Of a stretch of DNA of 64,000 nt, positions 50,917 to 59,340 are shown piece by piece (position 1 is the first letter of the stretch; every line of letters begins with the position of its first letter). The translations under genes and the position numbers were made by a program. The DNA comes from Thermoplasmata archaeon (GTDB taxonomy: Archaea; Thermoplasmatota; Thermoplasmata; Lutacidiplasmatales; UBA184), in the NCBI GenBank assembly GCA_021817245.1, contig JAKAVQ010000001.1:124001-188000 (forward strand). The letters run 5' to 3'. The notes beneath the pieces are model-generated. The model had not been told where the DNA came from. It saw only the letters and a list, made by a program, of their open reading frames with translations, and searched no databases.

Positions 50917-52121
50917 GCCGTCCCCGGCGCGACCCAGGCCCCGAGCGCCTTCGGGAGGAGCCGGAGGAGCGACGGGGAGCGCCCGAGAAGCTCGCGAACG
51001 ACGTGCGTCGGGAAGTCGATGTCGCCGAAAGCGACGATCGTCGTTTCGGACTCGGAACCCTTGAGCGCCGCGATGACCGCGTCGAGCTCGTCGTCCGAGA
51101 GCCGGACGAAGATCCGGCGGAGGTAGAGGGCCCGGCGCAGTTCCTCGCCGAGCTCGGCCCGCCACGCCCGGTCGTACTCGGCGAGCGCGACCGCCGAGAG
51201 GTCGCCCCGCTCGAGCCCCTCGTGAACGACGGCCGCCGCGATCTCGGCGCAGCGCATGCCGGTGAAGATCCCTCCTCCGGAGAGCGGCTTCACCTGGGCC
51301 GCCGCGTCCCCCACGAGCAAGACCCGGTCCCCGTGCGTCCGGGGCAGGGTCCCGATCGGGATCCCCGACGCGAGGTAGGCGGTCGCGCTGCCGAGCGGGG
51401 CGCCGAACCGTCGGGAGAGATGCGCGACCAGCCGGTCGAAGTACGCCTTCGCGGACGTGCCGTCGGCGTCGCACGCGACCCCAACGCGGGCGCCGCCGGC
51501 CCCGTCCGGGATCCACCAGCCGAACAGGCCGGGCGAGAGGCGGCGCCCCAAGTACACTTCGACGGTGTCGGCGTCTCCCGGGCTCTTCGGGAATTCCGCT
51601 TCGAACGCCGGCAGGATCTCCACCGGTCGTCGGAGTCGATAGGCGCGGGCGACGGCGCTCGAGACGCCGTCGGCCCCGATCACGACCCGGGCCGATAGCT
51701 CCCGGATCGATCCGTCCGGGGCCCGGAGCCGGACCCGCTCCCGCACGCCGTCCGCCTCCAGCCGATGCTCGAACGTGGTAGCGGTCCGGTACTCGGCCCC
51801 GGCGCGGGCGGCCCGGTCGGCGAGGTAGATGTCAAGCCCGCTACGCTCGATGACGAACGCCCGGGGGAATTCGGCCCGAAAGGAGATCGATCCGAGGGAA
51901 GGTCCGAAGACCGAAGCACCTCGCACCGGGGCGCGGACGAACGAGTCGGAGCCGGCCAGGTCGAGGACCCTCTGGGAGACGAGGCCGGCGCACTGGACCG
52001 GAAGGCCGACCCGGGGATGCTCCTCCACGACGACCACGCGGTGGCCGTGGGCCGCCAGCCGGAACGCCGCCGTCGACCCGGCCGGACCGGCCCCCACGAC
52101 GAGGACATCGACGTCGTCCAC
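50874..52121 (-). CDS. Geranylgeranyl reductase family FAD enzyme
   Basis: FAD-dependent oxidoreductase of 415 residues. The dinucleotide site is VLVVGAGPAGSTAAFRLA (6-23); the family segment VQCAGLVS follows and the second FAD motif is VLLVGDAAAQVKPLSGGG (around 275-292). In archaea such enzymes saturate the isoprenoid chains of membrane lipids, but the family also acts on quinones and other prenyl compounds. The sequence is full length. It has a TATA-like element 24-29 bases upstream. Confidence 0.9.
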   Translation of the reverse strand: MDDVDVLVVGAGPAGSTAAFRLAAHGHRVVVVEEHPRVGLPVQCAGLVSQRVLDLAGSDSFVRAPVRGASVFGPSLGSISFRAEFPRAFVIERSGLDIYLADRAARAGAEYRTATTFEHRLEADGVRERVRLRAPDGSIRELSARVVIGADGVSSAVARAYRLRRPVEILPAFEAEFPKSPGDADTVEVYLGRRLSPGLFGWWIPDGAGGARVGVACDADGTSAKAYFDRLVAHLSRRFGAPLGSATAYLASGIPIGTLPRTHGDRVLLVGDAAAQVKPLSGGGIFTGMRCAEIAAAVVHEGLERGDLSAVALAEYDRAWRAELGEELRRALYLRRIFVRLSDDELDAVIAALKGSESETTIVAFGDIDFPTHVVRELLGRSPSLLRLLPKALGAWVAPGTAYRVPDLEPGPLRK

Positions 52122-52144
52122 GGAGCTCGGAGCGGTCCCGACCT

Positions 52145-52150
52145 CATAAC
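52145..52150 (-). promoter_or_regulatory. TATA-like element of the GGR gene
   Basis: GTTATG on the minus strand 24-29 bases before the ATG at 52121; weak match but right spacing for a leaderless transcript. Confidence 0.4.
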
Positions 52151-52238
52151 GGGCGGCCTGCCGCGCCGACCGCGCGACCCGGAGGGAAGCGCGGGGCCTC
52201 GGGACGGGTCGGGGACGGAGGGGGGCGGACGACGTCCG

Positions 52239-53225
52239 CTAGTTCCCCCGCCAGGGTGTCGCGACGAGGTCGGTCCGCTGGCGGGGCTCGACCGCCGACG
52301 CCTCGACCGGGACCTCACGGCCGGCCCGGTGCGCGAGATGGCCGGTCCAGGCGATCATCGCGCCGTTGTCCACACAGAGGGACCGGGGAGGGGCGTACAT
52401 CGTTCCGCCGCGCCCCTCGACCATCGCCCGGACCATCGACTTGAGCCGTTCGTTGCAGGCGACCCCGCCCCCCAGGACCACGGCGCCGTGTCCGCGGTGG
52501 GCGAGGGCCCGCTCGGTGATCTCGGTGAGCATCGAGTACGCGGTGACCTCGACCGAATACGCGAGGTCCGGTCGCGCAGCCCCCTTCGCGTGGAGCGCGA
52601 GCGTCGCGGTCAACATTCCCGAGAACGCGACGTCCATTCCGTGGACCGAGTACGGGAGCGGCCAGAGCTCCTGGCCGGCCAGCGCCTCCTTCTCGATCGC
52701 CGGCCCGCCGGGGAAGACCCCTCCGAGCTCGATCCAGAGCTTGTCGAGGAAGTTGCCGATCCCGATGTCGAGCGTCTCGCCGAGGACCCGGTAGCGTCCC
52801 CGGGCGTAGGCGATCACCTGCGTGTTCCCGCCGCTCGCGTAGAGTAGGAGCGGGTCGTCGAGGCCGCTCAGGACCCGCGCGATCTCGACGTGCGCGACGC
52901 AATGGTTGACGGGCACGAGAGGCTTCGACCAGGCGAGCGAGAGCATCCGCGCGACCGTCGCTCCCGCGCGCAAACAGGGCCCGAGCCCCGGGCCTTGGGC
53001 GAACGCGACCGCGTCGATCTCCGACGGGCGTACGCGGGCGGACTCGAGCGCCCGCTCGACCAGTCCGGGAAGGAGCTCGACATGGTGGTTGGCCGCCTCC
53101 CGCGGATGAATCCCCCCCTTCGGGGGACGGTACATGTCGGAAGCGAGGCCGAGGACCTCCGCCCGCTCGTCGACGATGCCGACGGACGCGGTGTGGGCCG
53201 TCGATTCGATCCCCAGGACGACCAT
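52239..53225 (-). CDS. kae1: Kae1, tRNA threonylcarbamoyladenosine synthesis (KEOPS)
   Basis: Catalytic ASKHA-fold subunit of KEOPS that transfers threonylcarbamoyl to A37 of tRNA. The 328 residues hold GIESTAHTASVGIV at the start, the metal histidines H108 and H112 (NHCVAHVEI), LYASGGNTQVIAY and VVLGGGVACNERLK. The Bud32 kinase, fused to Kae1 in some archaea, is not fused here. ATG 53225 has a TATA box 27-35 bases upstream that contains the tandem stop codons of the preceding small gene. Confidence 0.95.
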   Translation of the reverse strand: MVVLGIESTAHTASVGIVDERAEVLGLASDMYRPPKGGIHPREAANHHVELLPGLVERALESARVRPSEIDAVAFAQGPGLGPCLRAGATVARMLSLAWSKPLVPVNHCVAHVEIARVLSGLDDPLLLYASGGNTQVIAYARGRYRVLGETLDIGIGNFLDKLWIELGGVFPGGPAIEKEALAGQELWPLPYSVHGMDVAFSGMLTATLALHAKGAARPDLAYSVEVTAYSMLTEITERALAHRGHGAVVLGGGVACNERLKSMVRAMVEGRGGTMYAPPRSLCVDNGAMIAWTGHLAHRAGREVPVEASAVEPRQRTDLVATPWRGN

Positions 53226-53251
53226 GAACGGTCGGGACGAGCGAGCGGGGG

Positions 53252-53260
53252 TTTATTAGG
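53252..53260 (-). promoter_or_regulatory. TATA box of kae1 over stop codons
   Basis: CCTAATAAA on the minus strand, 27-35 bases before the kae1 ATG. Its TAATAA core is the two in-frame stop codons of the upstream small gene. Confidence 0.55.
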
Positions 53261-53510
53261 GGCCCGAGGGGCGGCCGGGCTCGTCGTCGGTCGACTCGAT
53301 GCGGAAGTTGACCCGCTTTCCGCGCAGGGTCTCCTGGATGCGATCGGCAAAGCTGAGCGACTCCGCGATCGTCGCCGGGCGCCCCCAGTCGTAGACGAAA
53401 TCGTATCCTTCGGTCTCGGGCCGGAAGCCGAGGTCCTCGAGCATGGTCGCCACCTCCGAGTACGGGGCGCCCTCGCTGTCAAGCTGAAGGAGGAGGAAGG
53501 TCTTGGTCAT
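53256..53510 (-). CDS. Small soluble protein, unknown
   Basis: An 84-residue protein starting MTKTFLLLQLDSEGAPYSEV. It has a strand-helix-strand feel (TKTFLLLQL, EVATMLEDLGF, YDFVYDWG, SLSFADRIQETLRGKRVNFRIEST) that could be a ferredoxin-like fold. No family recognised. Acidic tail. It lies between tgtA and kae1, and codon use is like its neighbours, which supports a real gene. It ends in two consecutive TAA stops. Promoter element at 53556-53561 gives a leader of about 20 bases. Confidence 0.7.
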   Translation of the reverse strand: MTKTFLLLQLDSEGAPYSEVATMLEDLGFRPETEGYDFVYDWGRPATIAESLSFADRIQETLRGKRVNFRIESTDDEPGRPSGP

Positions 53511-53555
53511 CGGCAGACCCCGGGGGTTTCGCGGAGCGGCGTAGCTCGAGAGGGC

Positions 53556-53561
53556 ATTAAG
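53556..53561 (-). promoter_or_regulatory. TATA-like element over tgtA stop codon
   Basis: CTTAAT on the minus strand, 46-51 bases before the ATG at 53510. Its TAA is the stop codon of tgtA (53557-53559). Confidence 0.42.
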
Positions 53562-55527
53562 CTCGCCCGTCCAGCGGGGGCAAACTTCCGTCGTCGACGG
53601 CGTCGTCGCCCGGCTCCGGCAGACCTTCCGGGGCACCGGCATGCGCCGTGACCCGGGCCGCGACCCCCCGGCGCATCCGGGGGATCTCGTGCGGGGCGAG
53701 GAGGAGCCGCCCGACCGCAAGCAGTCGGTCGTCCCGGTCCACCAGGAGCGCGGACGCGCCCGGGGCGAGGGCCGGGTCGGCGGCAACGACGAACCGGGAA
53801 AAGAGGCTCCGCCCGACCCGCACGAACGGGACCGCGTCGTCCGCGACCACGAGCCGATGTCGACCAAGGGGAACCGCTGCACGGACCCGTTCCGCGCCCC
53901 GCAAGCTCGGGCGGAGCACCCCGTCGGTCCCGACGTGGAAGAGGATCGGCCCCTCGCGTCGGAGCGCCTTCAGCCGACCGGATCGCCGCGAGCGCTCGGC
54001 CGTGATCCGTTCGGCGAGCCCCGATGCCGCCGCCCGCCCGTAGGTCCACTCGAGCAGGCCCTCGACCTGTCGACGGTTCCACTCCGTGCTCCAGTCGCGG
54101 TAGAGCTCCGCATCCGTTCCCAGCCGACGGGCCGCGTCCTGCGCGACGTCGGAGGGAGACCGATGCCGCGGCGGATCCGCGAACTCGTCGACGCCGAGGT
54201 ACGGACCGACGGGGTAGAGGTCGGTGAGCTCGAGCGGCACCGGTCCGAGGGGGGTCATCGCGTCCCAGTAGATCGGCTTCCCGGCGCGGTCCGAGAGCGG
54301 GAGGCGGGAGAGGAACTCCGGGCGGACGGCGATGCGCTCGATCCGGAGCGCCGGCGGTCGTCCGGCACGGTACGCCGATAGTCGGTCGAGGAAACGGCGG
54401 ACGGCCGGCCGTTCTCGGCTCTCGGGGCCGATCTCGCGGAAGGCGCGGCGGCTTTCCGGTTCGGTGGAGAGGAAGATCTCGGGGTGTCGGAGGGTCTCCG
54501 CGAGCGCGGCCCGCAAGGCCGGGTGGCCGGCGGCCCGACGCTCCGCGAGCTCCCAGAGCGTGCCCTCCCGGATCGCCCGACGGATGCGTCCGACCTCCTC
54601 GATCGAGACGAGCAGGTTGTGGAAGGCGATCCGACGCTCCCGGTCCGGCCCGGAGAGCCCGGCGACCTCGGTGAGCGGGCGCTCCGCGCAGAGGAAGCAG
54701 TGGCAGACCGTGTCCCGGAGCTCGTCGATCGCGACCGTCCCGTCCGGGAACATGAGGCTGCCCCGTCGGGCGAACTTGTGGTAGGCGGAGGAGTCGAACA
54801 GGTCGACCCCGAAGAGCGCCGCGAAGGCGAACGTCATCGGATGACCCGTGCCGAAGAGATGCACGGCCGAGCCGGGTCCGAGCGCCGGGCGTGCGGCGAT
54901 GAGGACGCGGGCGAGGTCGACGAACCGGTAGCGTTCGAGGAGCGGCACCACCCCACCGACCGCGAGAACGTCCCCGAGGTCGCTCGCGGCGGCCGCCGAC
55001 CGGGCGCGGAGCCCGGGGTGCAGCCCTCCCTGGACCGGGACCGCGAGGAGGCCCGGCCGTTCCCGACGGGCGGCCCGTGCCCGCTCGAGGGTTGTGGCCA
55101 GGGCGCGTTCGGCGTCGGCGATCGGGGTATCGGGTTCCGTGAAGAGATCGAGGACGGTCGCGATGTCGGATCCGATCTCCCCCTGGAAGGCCAGGATCTC
55201 CTCCGGTCCGACCTCCACGGACCCGTACGCATGCTGCTGGAAGGCGCCGGAGTCGGTCATCACCGGTCCGTCGAAGTCGAGGAGGCCGTGAACCCCCGTG
55301 GCCTCGGCGCGCGCCCGCAACGGCGGCGTCCGCCACAGGATGTAGGAGGAGGTGATCACCGCCCGAACGCCGAGCCGTTCCCGCATCTCGCGCGGAGGAA
55401 CCGGCTGACGTTCGCGGTCCGGGTGGACGACCGGAAGGAGGGCCGGGGTCTCGATCGCGCCGTGGGGGGTCTCGAACCTCCCGAGACGGGCGAGACCGTC
55501 CCGTTCGAGGATCTCGAAACCCGACAC
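53557..55527 (-). CDS. tgtA: Archaeosine tRNA-guanine transglycosylase
   Basis: Exchanges guanine for preQ0 at position 15 of archaeal tRNA. The GTG at 55527 gives 656 residues, the length of the long archaeal enzyme with C-terminal C1/C2/PUA domains. The nucleophile region is D92 in GPVMTDSGAFQQH; the zinc site is C275, C277, C280 and H303. The PUA part lies near 580-640 (VVADDAVPFVRVGRSLFSRF onward). The start is fixed by a CTTAAG element 25-30 bases before the GTG and by the domain beginning. Much longer readings upstream run through the UDG gene and are rejected. Confidence 0.94.
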   Translation of the reverse strand: MSGFEILERDGLARLGRFETPHGAIETPALLPVVHPDRERQPVPPREMRERLGVRAVITSSYILWRTPPLRARAEATGVHGLLDFDGPVMTDSGAFQQHAYGSVEVGPEEILAFQGEIGSDIATVLDLFTEPDTPIADAERALATTLERARAARRERPGLLAVPVQGGLHPGLRARSAAAASDLGDVLAVGGVVPLLERYRFVDLARVLIAARPALGPGSAVHLFGTGHPMTFAFAALFGVDLFDSSAYHKFARRGSLMFPDGTVAIDELRDTVCHCFLCAERPLTEVAGLSGPDRERRIAFHNLLVSIEEVGRIRRAIREGTLWELAERRAAGHPALRAALAETLRHPEIFLSTEPESRRAFREIGPESRERPAVRRFLDRLSAYRAGRPPALRIERIAVRPEFLSRLPLSDRAGKPIYWDAMTPLGPVPLELTDLYPVGPYLGVDEFADPPRHRSPSDVAQDAARRLGTDAELYRDWSTEWNRRQVEGLLEWTYGRAAASGLAERITAERSRRSGRLKALRREGPILFHVGTDGVLRPSLRGAERVRAAVPLGRHRLVVADDAVPFVRVGRSLFSRFVVAADPALAPGASALLVDRDDRLLAVGRLLLAPHEIPRMRRGVAARVTAHAGAPEGLPEPGDDAVDDGSLPPLDGRA

Positions 55528-55551
55528 GGCGCCCCGGGACGCTCCGCCTCC

Positions 55552-55557
55552 CTTAAG
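55552..55557 (-). promoter_or_regulatory. TATA-like CTTAAG element over UDG stop codon
   Basis: CTTAAG 25-30 bases before the tgtA GTG. The TAA inside it (55553-55555) is the stop codon of the upstream UDG gene. Confidence 0.55.
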
Positions 55558-56263
55558 GGGTCGGGGGGTGCCGCGCACCGGTCTCATACGACGCGCGGAT
55601 GCGCTCGAGCAGCTCGACGAGCATGGCGTGGGAGAGCTTGCCCGTGTTGGTGTTCTGGGGGCTCGGGTGGTACGACCCCCAGAGCAATGGCCGCCCGGCC
55701 CCAAGGGGGGCGCAGGCCCCGTGGCCGAACGGGGTCGTCGGCCGAGGTCCCCCGTAAACCTCCGGCAGCGCGTCGCGCAGCGCCTCCCAAGCGAACCCAC
55801 CGAGGGCGAGGACGGCCCGCACGTTCCCGAGCAGACGGAGCTCGCGCTCGAGGTACGGGGCGCAGTTTGCGCGTTCCGCGGGGAGCGGAAGATTCTCCGG
55901 CGGCGCGCACCGGACCGCGGCGGTGAGGTAAAGGTCCCGATACCGCAGGCCGTCGTTGCGGTAGCGGGAGGTCGGCTGGTTCGCGAACCCCGCCGCGTGG
56001 AACGCCCGGACGAGGAACGCCGCCGAACGGTCCCCGGTGAAGACGCGACCGGTGCGGTTCGATCCATGCGCGGCGGGTGCCAGACCGACCACGACCAGGC
56101 GGGCCGCCGGGTCGCCGAACCCGGGGACCCCCCGGCCCCAGTAGGTCTCCTCGCGGAACTCCCGCTTCTTCTCCCGAGCGATCCGTTCCCGGTACCGCAC
56201 GAGCCGGGGGCACCGGGCGCAGGCGACGACCTCCTCCCGGATCGCTCCGAGCGTGTCGGTCAC
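55553..56263 (-). CDS. Uracil-DNA glycosylase, family 5 (UDGb) type
   Basis: DNA repair glycosylase with an iron-sulfur cluster. The 236 residues carry cysteines C15, C18, C119 and C134 for [4Fe-4S]. Motif 1 is GLAPAAHGSNRTGRVFTGD, where the catalytic position holds alanine/histidine rather than the family 4 Glu, typical for UDGb. The closing GSYHPSPQNTNTGKL gives motif 2. GTG start at 56263, TATA element 21-26 bases upstream. Its stop lies within the tgtA promoter. Confidence 0.92.
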   Translation of the reverse strand: MTDTLGAIREEVVACARCPRLVRYRERIAREKKREFREETYWGRGVPGFGDPAARLVVVGLAPAAHGSNRTGRVFTGDRSAAFLVRAFHAAGFANQPTSRYRNDGLRYRDLYLTAAVRCAPPENLPLPAERANCAPYLERELRLLGNVRAVLALGGFAWEALRDALPEVYGGPRPTTPFGHGACAPLGAGRPLLWGSYHPSPQNTNTGKLSHAMLVELLERIRASYETGARHPPTP

Positions 56264-56283
56264 GGCTCCGGGAGCCCTCCGGG

Positions 56284-56289
56284 CTTAAG
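56284..56289 (-). promoter_or_regulatory. TATA-like CTTAAG element of the UDG gene
   Basis: CTTAAG 21-26 bases before the GTG at 56263, the shortest spacing among the set but still in the leaderless range. Confidence 0.45.
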
Positions 56290-56370
56290 GGAGTTCGGAG
56301 CCGGAACCTACCGCCAGTAGTCACCGGGGGTGACCTACGCCTTTAGAGGACGTGGGCCATGGTTTCTTCG

Positions 56371-57588
56371 ATGTCCGAGACACGGGTACCGCGGGGCGGC
56401 CGGGTGCGGCTCGGTGCCGTAGAGGGTGACCTTCGGGCCGAGGAGAACACCCGCATCGAGGCGGACGGGAAGATCTCGGTCGCGGGGGCGGCCCGCTTCG
56501 ACGGGAACGCCGAGGTTGTGGGGGATCTCGAGTGCCGTTCGCTCACGGCGGCCGATGGGACCGTCCGCGTGACCGGCAATCTCTCCGCCGCGGAGACCGT
56601 GCGCGGTGAGGATGCCTCGATCGAGGTCGGGGGAACGTTCCACGCGCGGCGGACGGACGTCGACCGCGGGCTCCGGGTCGAGGGGGCCGCGACCGGTGAA
56701 GAGTTCGAGGTGGGAGGAATCCTCGAGGGGGGCGACACTCTCTCGGCGGCGAAGGTCTCGGTCGGAGGGAAGTTCCACCTCGCGGGAAAGCTCTCGGCGC
56801 GGTCGGTCGAGGCCGGCGGGTCGGTCGACGTCGCCGATGTCGAGCTCGAGTCGCTCGAAGCCGGCGGGCTCATCCATCTGCGCGGCGGCTCCGTCTCCCG
56901 GTCGATTGAGGTCGGGGGACGCTTTGTCGCGGAGGAGTCGCTCACGTTCGGGTCGCTCGAGGCCGGAGGGACCGCCGAGCTGAAGGGGGACGGGAAGGGA
57001 GGGTCGGTCGAAGTCGGCGGCGTGCTGACCGTCCGGGGGAACCTCGCCTTCTCCTCGCTCGAAGTCGGCGGGCTGGGGTCGATCGGGGGTGATGGGACCG
57101 GCGAGAGCTTCGAGGTCGGAGGCAAGTTCCACGTCGGAGGCTCGCTCCGTGTCTCCCGCGGGATCGAGATCGGTGGTTCGATGGACGTCAAGAACGACCT
57201 CACGGCGGACCGCCTCGAGATCGGCGGGGAGGTCACGGCCCGCTCCGCGGTCGTGGCGGCGACGGCCGAGGTGGGGGGACGGGTCCGCACCGAGATCGGC
57301 CTCAAGGCGACCCGCGTGGTCCTTCAAAGGAAGTCCCGCGCCGTCGGGCCGATCGTGGGAGGGACCGTCGAGATCGGAGATAAGGCGCGCGCCGAGGACG
57401 TCTACGGTGACGCGGTCGAGGTCGGCGAGAAGGCCGAAGTGCGTCGGATCTTCGCGGCGCGCGTGCGCGTGCGAGACGGCGCGTCGGTCGACGAGATCAG
57501 CTACACGGAGTCGGTGGACCTCGATGCACGGGCGCACGTCGGTGCTTCCCCGAAGAAGGTCACGGCCCTTCCGACGTTTCCGCTGTAG
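56371..57588 (+). CDS. Bactofilin-like repeat protein (polymer-forming fold)
   Basis: Protein of 405 residues built of about ten or more 16-18-residue repeats with the core E-x-G-G (SVEAGG, SLEAGG, SIEVGG, SVEVGG, SFEVGG, GIEIGG and so on), flanked by less regular rungs. This is the signature of a right-handed beta-helix of the bactofilin/polymer-forming type. There is no signal peptide, so it should be cytoplasmic. The last 100 residues (ARAEDVYGDAVEVGEKAEVR, FAARVRVRDGASVDEISY) are closer to canonical bactofilin rungs. The second ATG is preferred as start because a CTTTAG block lies 25-30 bases before it; an ATG at 56359 is the alternative. A winged-helix gene follows after 23 bases. Confidence 0.82.
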   Translation: MSETRVPRGGRVRLGAVEGDLRAEENTRIEADGKISVAGAARFDGNAEVVGDLECRSLTAADGTVRVTGNLSAAETVRGEDASIEVGGTFHARRTDVDRGLRVEGAATGEEFEVGGILEGGDTLSAAKVSVGGKFHLAGKLSARSVEAGGSVDVADVELESLEAGGLIHLRGGSVSRSIEVGGRFVAEESLTFGSLEAGGTAELKGDGKGGSVEVGGVLTVRGNLAFSSLEVGGLGSIGGDGTGESFEVGGKFHVGGSLRVSRGIEIGGSMDVKNDLTADRLEIGGEVTARSAVVAATAEVGGRVRTEIGLKATRVVLQRKSRAVGPIVGGTVEIGDKARAEDVYGDAVEVGEKAEVRRIFAARVRVRDGASVDEISYTESVDLDARAHVGASPKKVTALPTFPL

Positions 57589-57611
57589 GACCGGCGCGCC
57601 GGAGGACCGGG

Positions 57612-57947
57612 ATGCTGAACGGCCGCGAGGGGAACGCGGGACCCCCCCGCCGACGAGAGGTCAGCGACCTCTACGCGACGGTCCTCGAAGTGGTGAAGCA
57701 CTACCACGGGGCCGCTCGCATCACGCGGGTCTCCTACGGGGCCGGGATGCCCGTCGACCGATTGCGGGTCCTGGTCGACCGGCTGGTCGCGCTGGGCCTC
57801 TTGAAGAGCGAAGAGCTTGACGGACGGCCCGTGTACGAGATCACGGCACGAGGTCAGGAGTTCCTCGACGTCTACTGGAAGCTGAGAGGTTACGTCGACG
57901 GTCTGGAGCGGGCTCCCCCGGACGGCCGGACGGGGCGGCGGGGATGA
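57612..57947 (+). CDS. Winged-helix regulator, archaeal ArnR1-like type
   Basis: DNA-binding protein of 111 residues. The winged helix covers about 18-88: DLYATVLEVVKHYHGAARIT, then VSYGAGMPVDRLRVLVDRLV and the wing DGRPVYEITARGQEFLDVY, as in archaeal single-domain HTH_45-type regulators. A Shine-Dalgarno GGAGG at 57601-57605 stands 6 bases before the ATG. Placed right behind the bactofilin-like gene it may be co-transcribed with it and control it (inference). Confidence 0.84.
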   Translation: MLNGREGNAGPPRRREVSDLYATVLEVVKHYHGAARITRVSYGAGMPVDRLRVLVDRLVALGLLKSEELDGRPVYEITARGQEFLDVYWKLRGYVDGLERAPPDGRTGRRG

Positions 57948-58041
57948 CCTCCTCCGACCGGTGGGACGAGAGCCGCTGTTGCGTACCGTCCCGCGGGACG
58001 GGCCCGGCCGGACTCCCCGTCGGCGACGCTACGCCGCGAGC

Positions 58042-58368
58042 TCAATAGTACCGGGGGACGCCGGGATCCACGGTCATCGACCAGGCGTCGATTCCACCGG
58101 CGAGATTGGCGACGCTCGTGTACCCCCGGGTCGTGAGGTATCCGGCGACGAGCATCGATCGGGCGCCGCTGTGGCAGTACACCACGACCTCACGGTCTCG
58201 AGGCACCTCGGAGAGGCGGGCGGGGATCTCCTGCATGGGGATGTGGAGCGACGGCTCGATCACGGCGTACTCTCGCTCGTACGGCTCGCGCACGTCGAGC
58301 AGGAAGACCCGTTCGGGCGACGCTCGAAGTCGGCGGGCCAGTTCGCGCGCCGCAAGCTCCTCGACCAT
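58042..58368 (-). CDS. Rhodanese-like domain protein
   Basis: Single rhodanese domain of 108 residues. The active-site cysteine is C65 in VVVYCHSGARSMLVAGYL, and the domain starts VFLLDVREPYEREYAVIE. Such proteins carry sulfane sulfur or serve as sulfurtransferases; partner unknown. ATG 58368 has a GATATC element 26-31 bases upstream. A long in-frame extension upstream is antisense to the ABC permease and is rejected. Confidence 0.9.
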   Translation of the reverse strand: MVEELAARELARRLRASPERVFLLDVREPYEREYAVIEPSLHIPMQEIPARLSEVPRDREVVVYCHSGARSMLVAGYLTTRGYTSVANLAGGIDAWSMTVDPGVPRYY

Positions 58369-58393
58369 GGGGGACTCCTTCCGGGCGGCCCAG

Positions 58394-58399
58394 AGATAT
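58394..58399 (-). promoter_or_regulatory. TATA-like element of the rhodanese gene
   Basis: GATATC (self-complementary) 26-31 bases before the rhodanese ATG; leaderless spacing. Confidence 0.42.
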
Positions 58400-58477
58400 C
58401 GATTGCGCTGCGTGCGCCGACCTTGCACGTCGCACGGGTCCGGCGAGGTATCCCGCAGTGCCATGCGACGGCAGCAG

Positions 58478-58486
58478 CCTTTTGAG
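58478..58486 (+). promoter_or_regulatory. TATA-like element of the ABC exporter genes
   Basis: CCTTTTGAG 24-32 bases before the ATG at 58510, in the divergent spacer with the rhodanese gene. Confidence 0.42.
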
Positions 58487-58509
58487 CGTCGGAGGCAGCA
58501 CCGAAGCCG

Positions 58510-59340
58510 ATGGACCCGAGCTCCCTGCCTTCCGACACGGTTCAGTGGTGGACCGCCGTTCGTCGGCAGCTCCGTTTCTACCTGAGGACGTGGCGGTTCG
58601 TCGGCCTCCTCATCTTCGTCATGGTCGTGACGACCGCGTTCACGGCGCTCTCGATCTACTACGGCGACTCCGGCGCTTCGGCGAACAGCTACCTCTACGG
58701 AGTGATCAACAGCCTTCCCACCTTTGGGATCATCATCGGCGCATTCATCGGAGGCGACGCGATCGCGATGGACTTCGGGAGCGGCACCGGGTACTTCATG
58801 CTCGTGCTCCCGGTCCGGCGGGTCGTCCTGCTCCTCGGTCGGTACGCGGCCGCCTTCCTCGCCTCCTTCGCGTTGATCCTGGTCTATTATGCCTACGCGA
58901 TCGCGGGGGCCAGCTGGTTCTACGGACTCGGCGGTCTCCCCTGGCTCGACGTGGCCGAGTCCATCGGCCTCGCCGCGCTCTTCGCGCTCGCGGTCCTTGC
59001 GACCGCGTTCCTCTTCAGCGCGTTCTTCCGGAGTCCGGCGATCAGCATCGTCGTGACGATCCTCGTGCTCTTCCTGGCGTTCACGATCCTGGACGGAGCG
59101 ATCGCGGTGACGGGCGTCGAGCCGTTCTTCTCGCTGCCGTACAGCGGCGGGGTCCTCGCGCTCGTCTTCCAGAGCGCGCCCCACCACGTGATCAGCAGCG
59201 TCGCGTCCGGGAGGGCCCGGATCACCATCCACACCTGGAACCCGTACATCTGGGAAGGGGTCGTGATCATGCTGGTCTACCTGGGGGTCGGTCTCGGCCT
59301 GAGCTCGGCGCTGTACCAGTACAAGGAGTCGAAGGGGTGA
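58510..59340 (+). CDS. ABC-2 type transporter permease
   Basis: Membrane component of an ABC exporter, 276 residues with six helices. ABC-2 features are the first helix after a basic amphipathic segment (RRQLRFYLRTWRFVGLLIF), DAIAMDFGSGTGYFMLVLPV and the later long helices. The substrate is unknown; NosY-like and antibiotic/lantibiotic exporters share this shape. The ATPase gene overlaps it by 4 bases (GTGA). Confidence 0.9.
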   Translation: MDPSSLPSDTVQWWTAVRRQLRFYLRTWRFVGLLIFVMVVTTAFTALSIYYGDSGASANSYLYGVINSLPTFGIIIGAFIGGDAIAMDFGSGTGYFMLVLPVRRVVLLLGRYAAAFLASFALILVYYAYAIAGASWFYGLGGLPWLDVAESIGLAALFALAVLATAFLFSAFFRSPAISIVVTILVLFLAFTILDGAIAVTGVEPFFSLPYSGGVLALVFQSAPHHVISSVASGRARITIHTWNPYIWEGVVIMLVYLGVGLGLSSALYQYKESKG

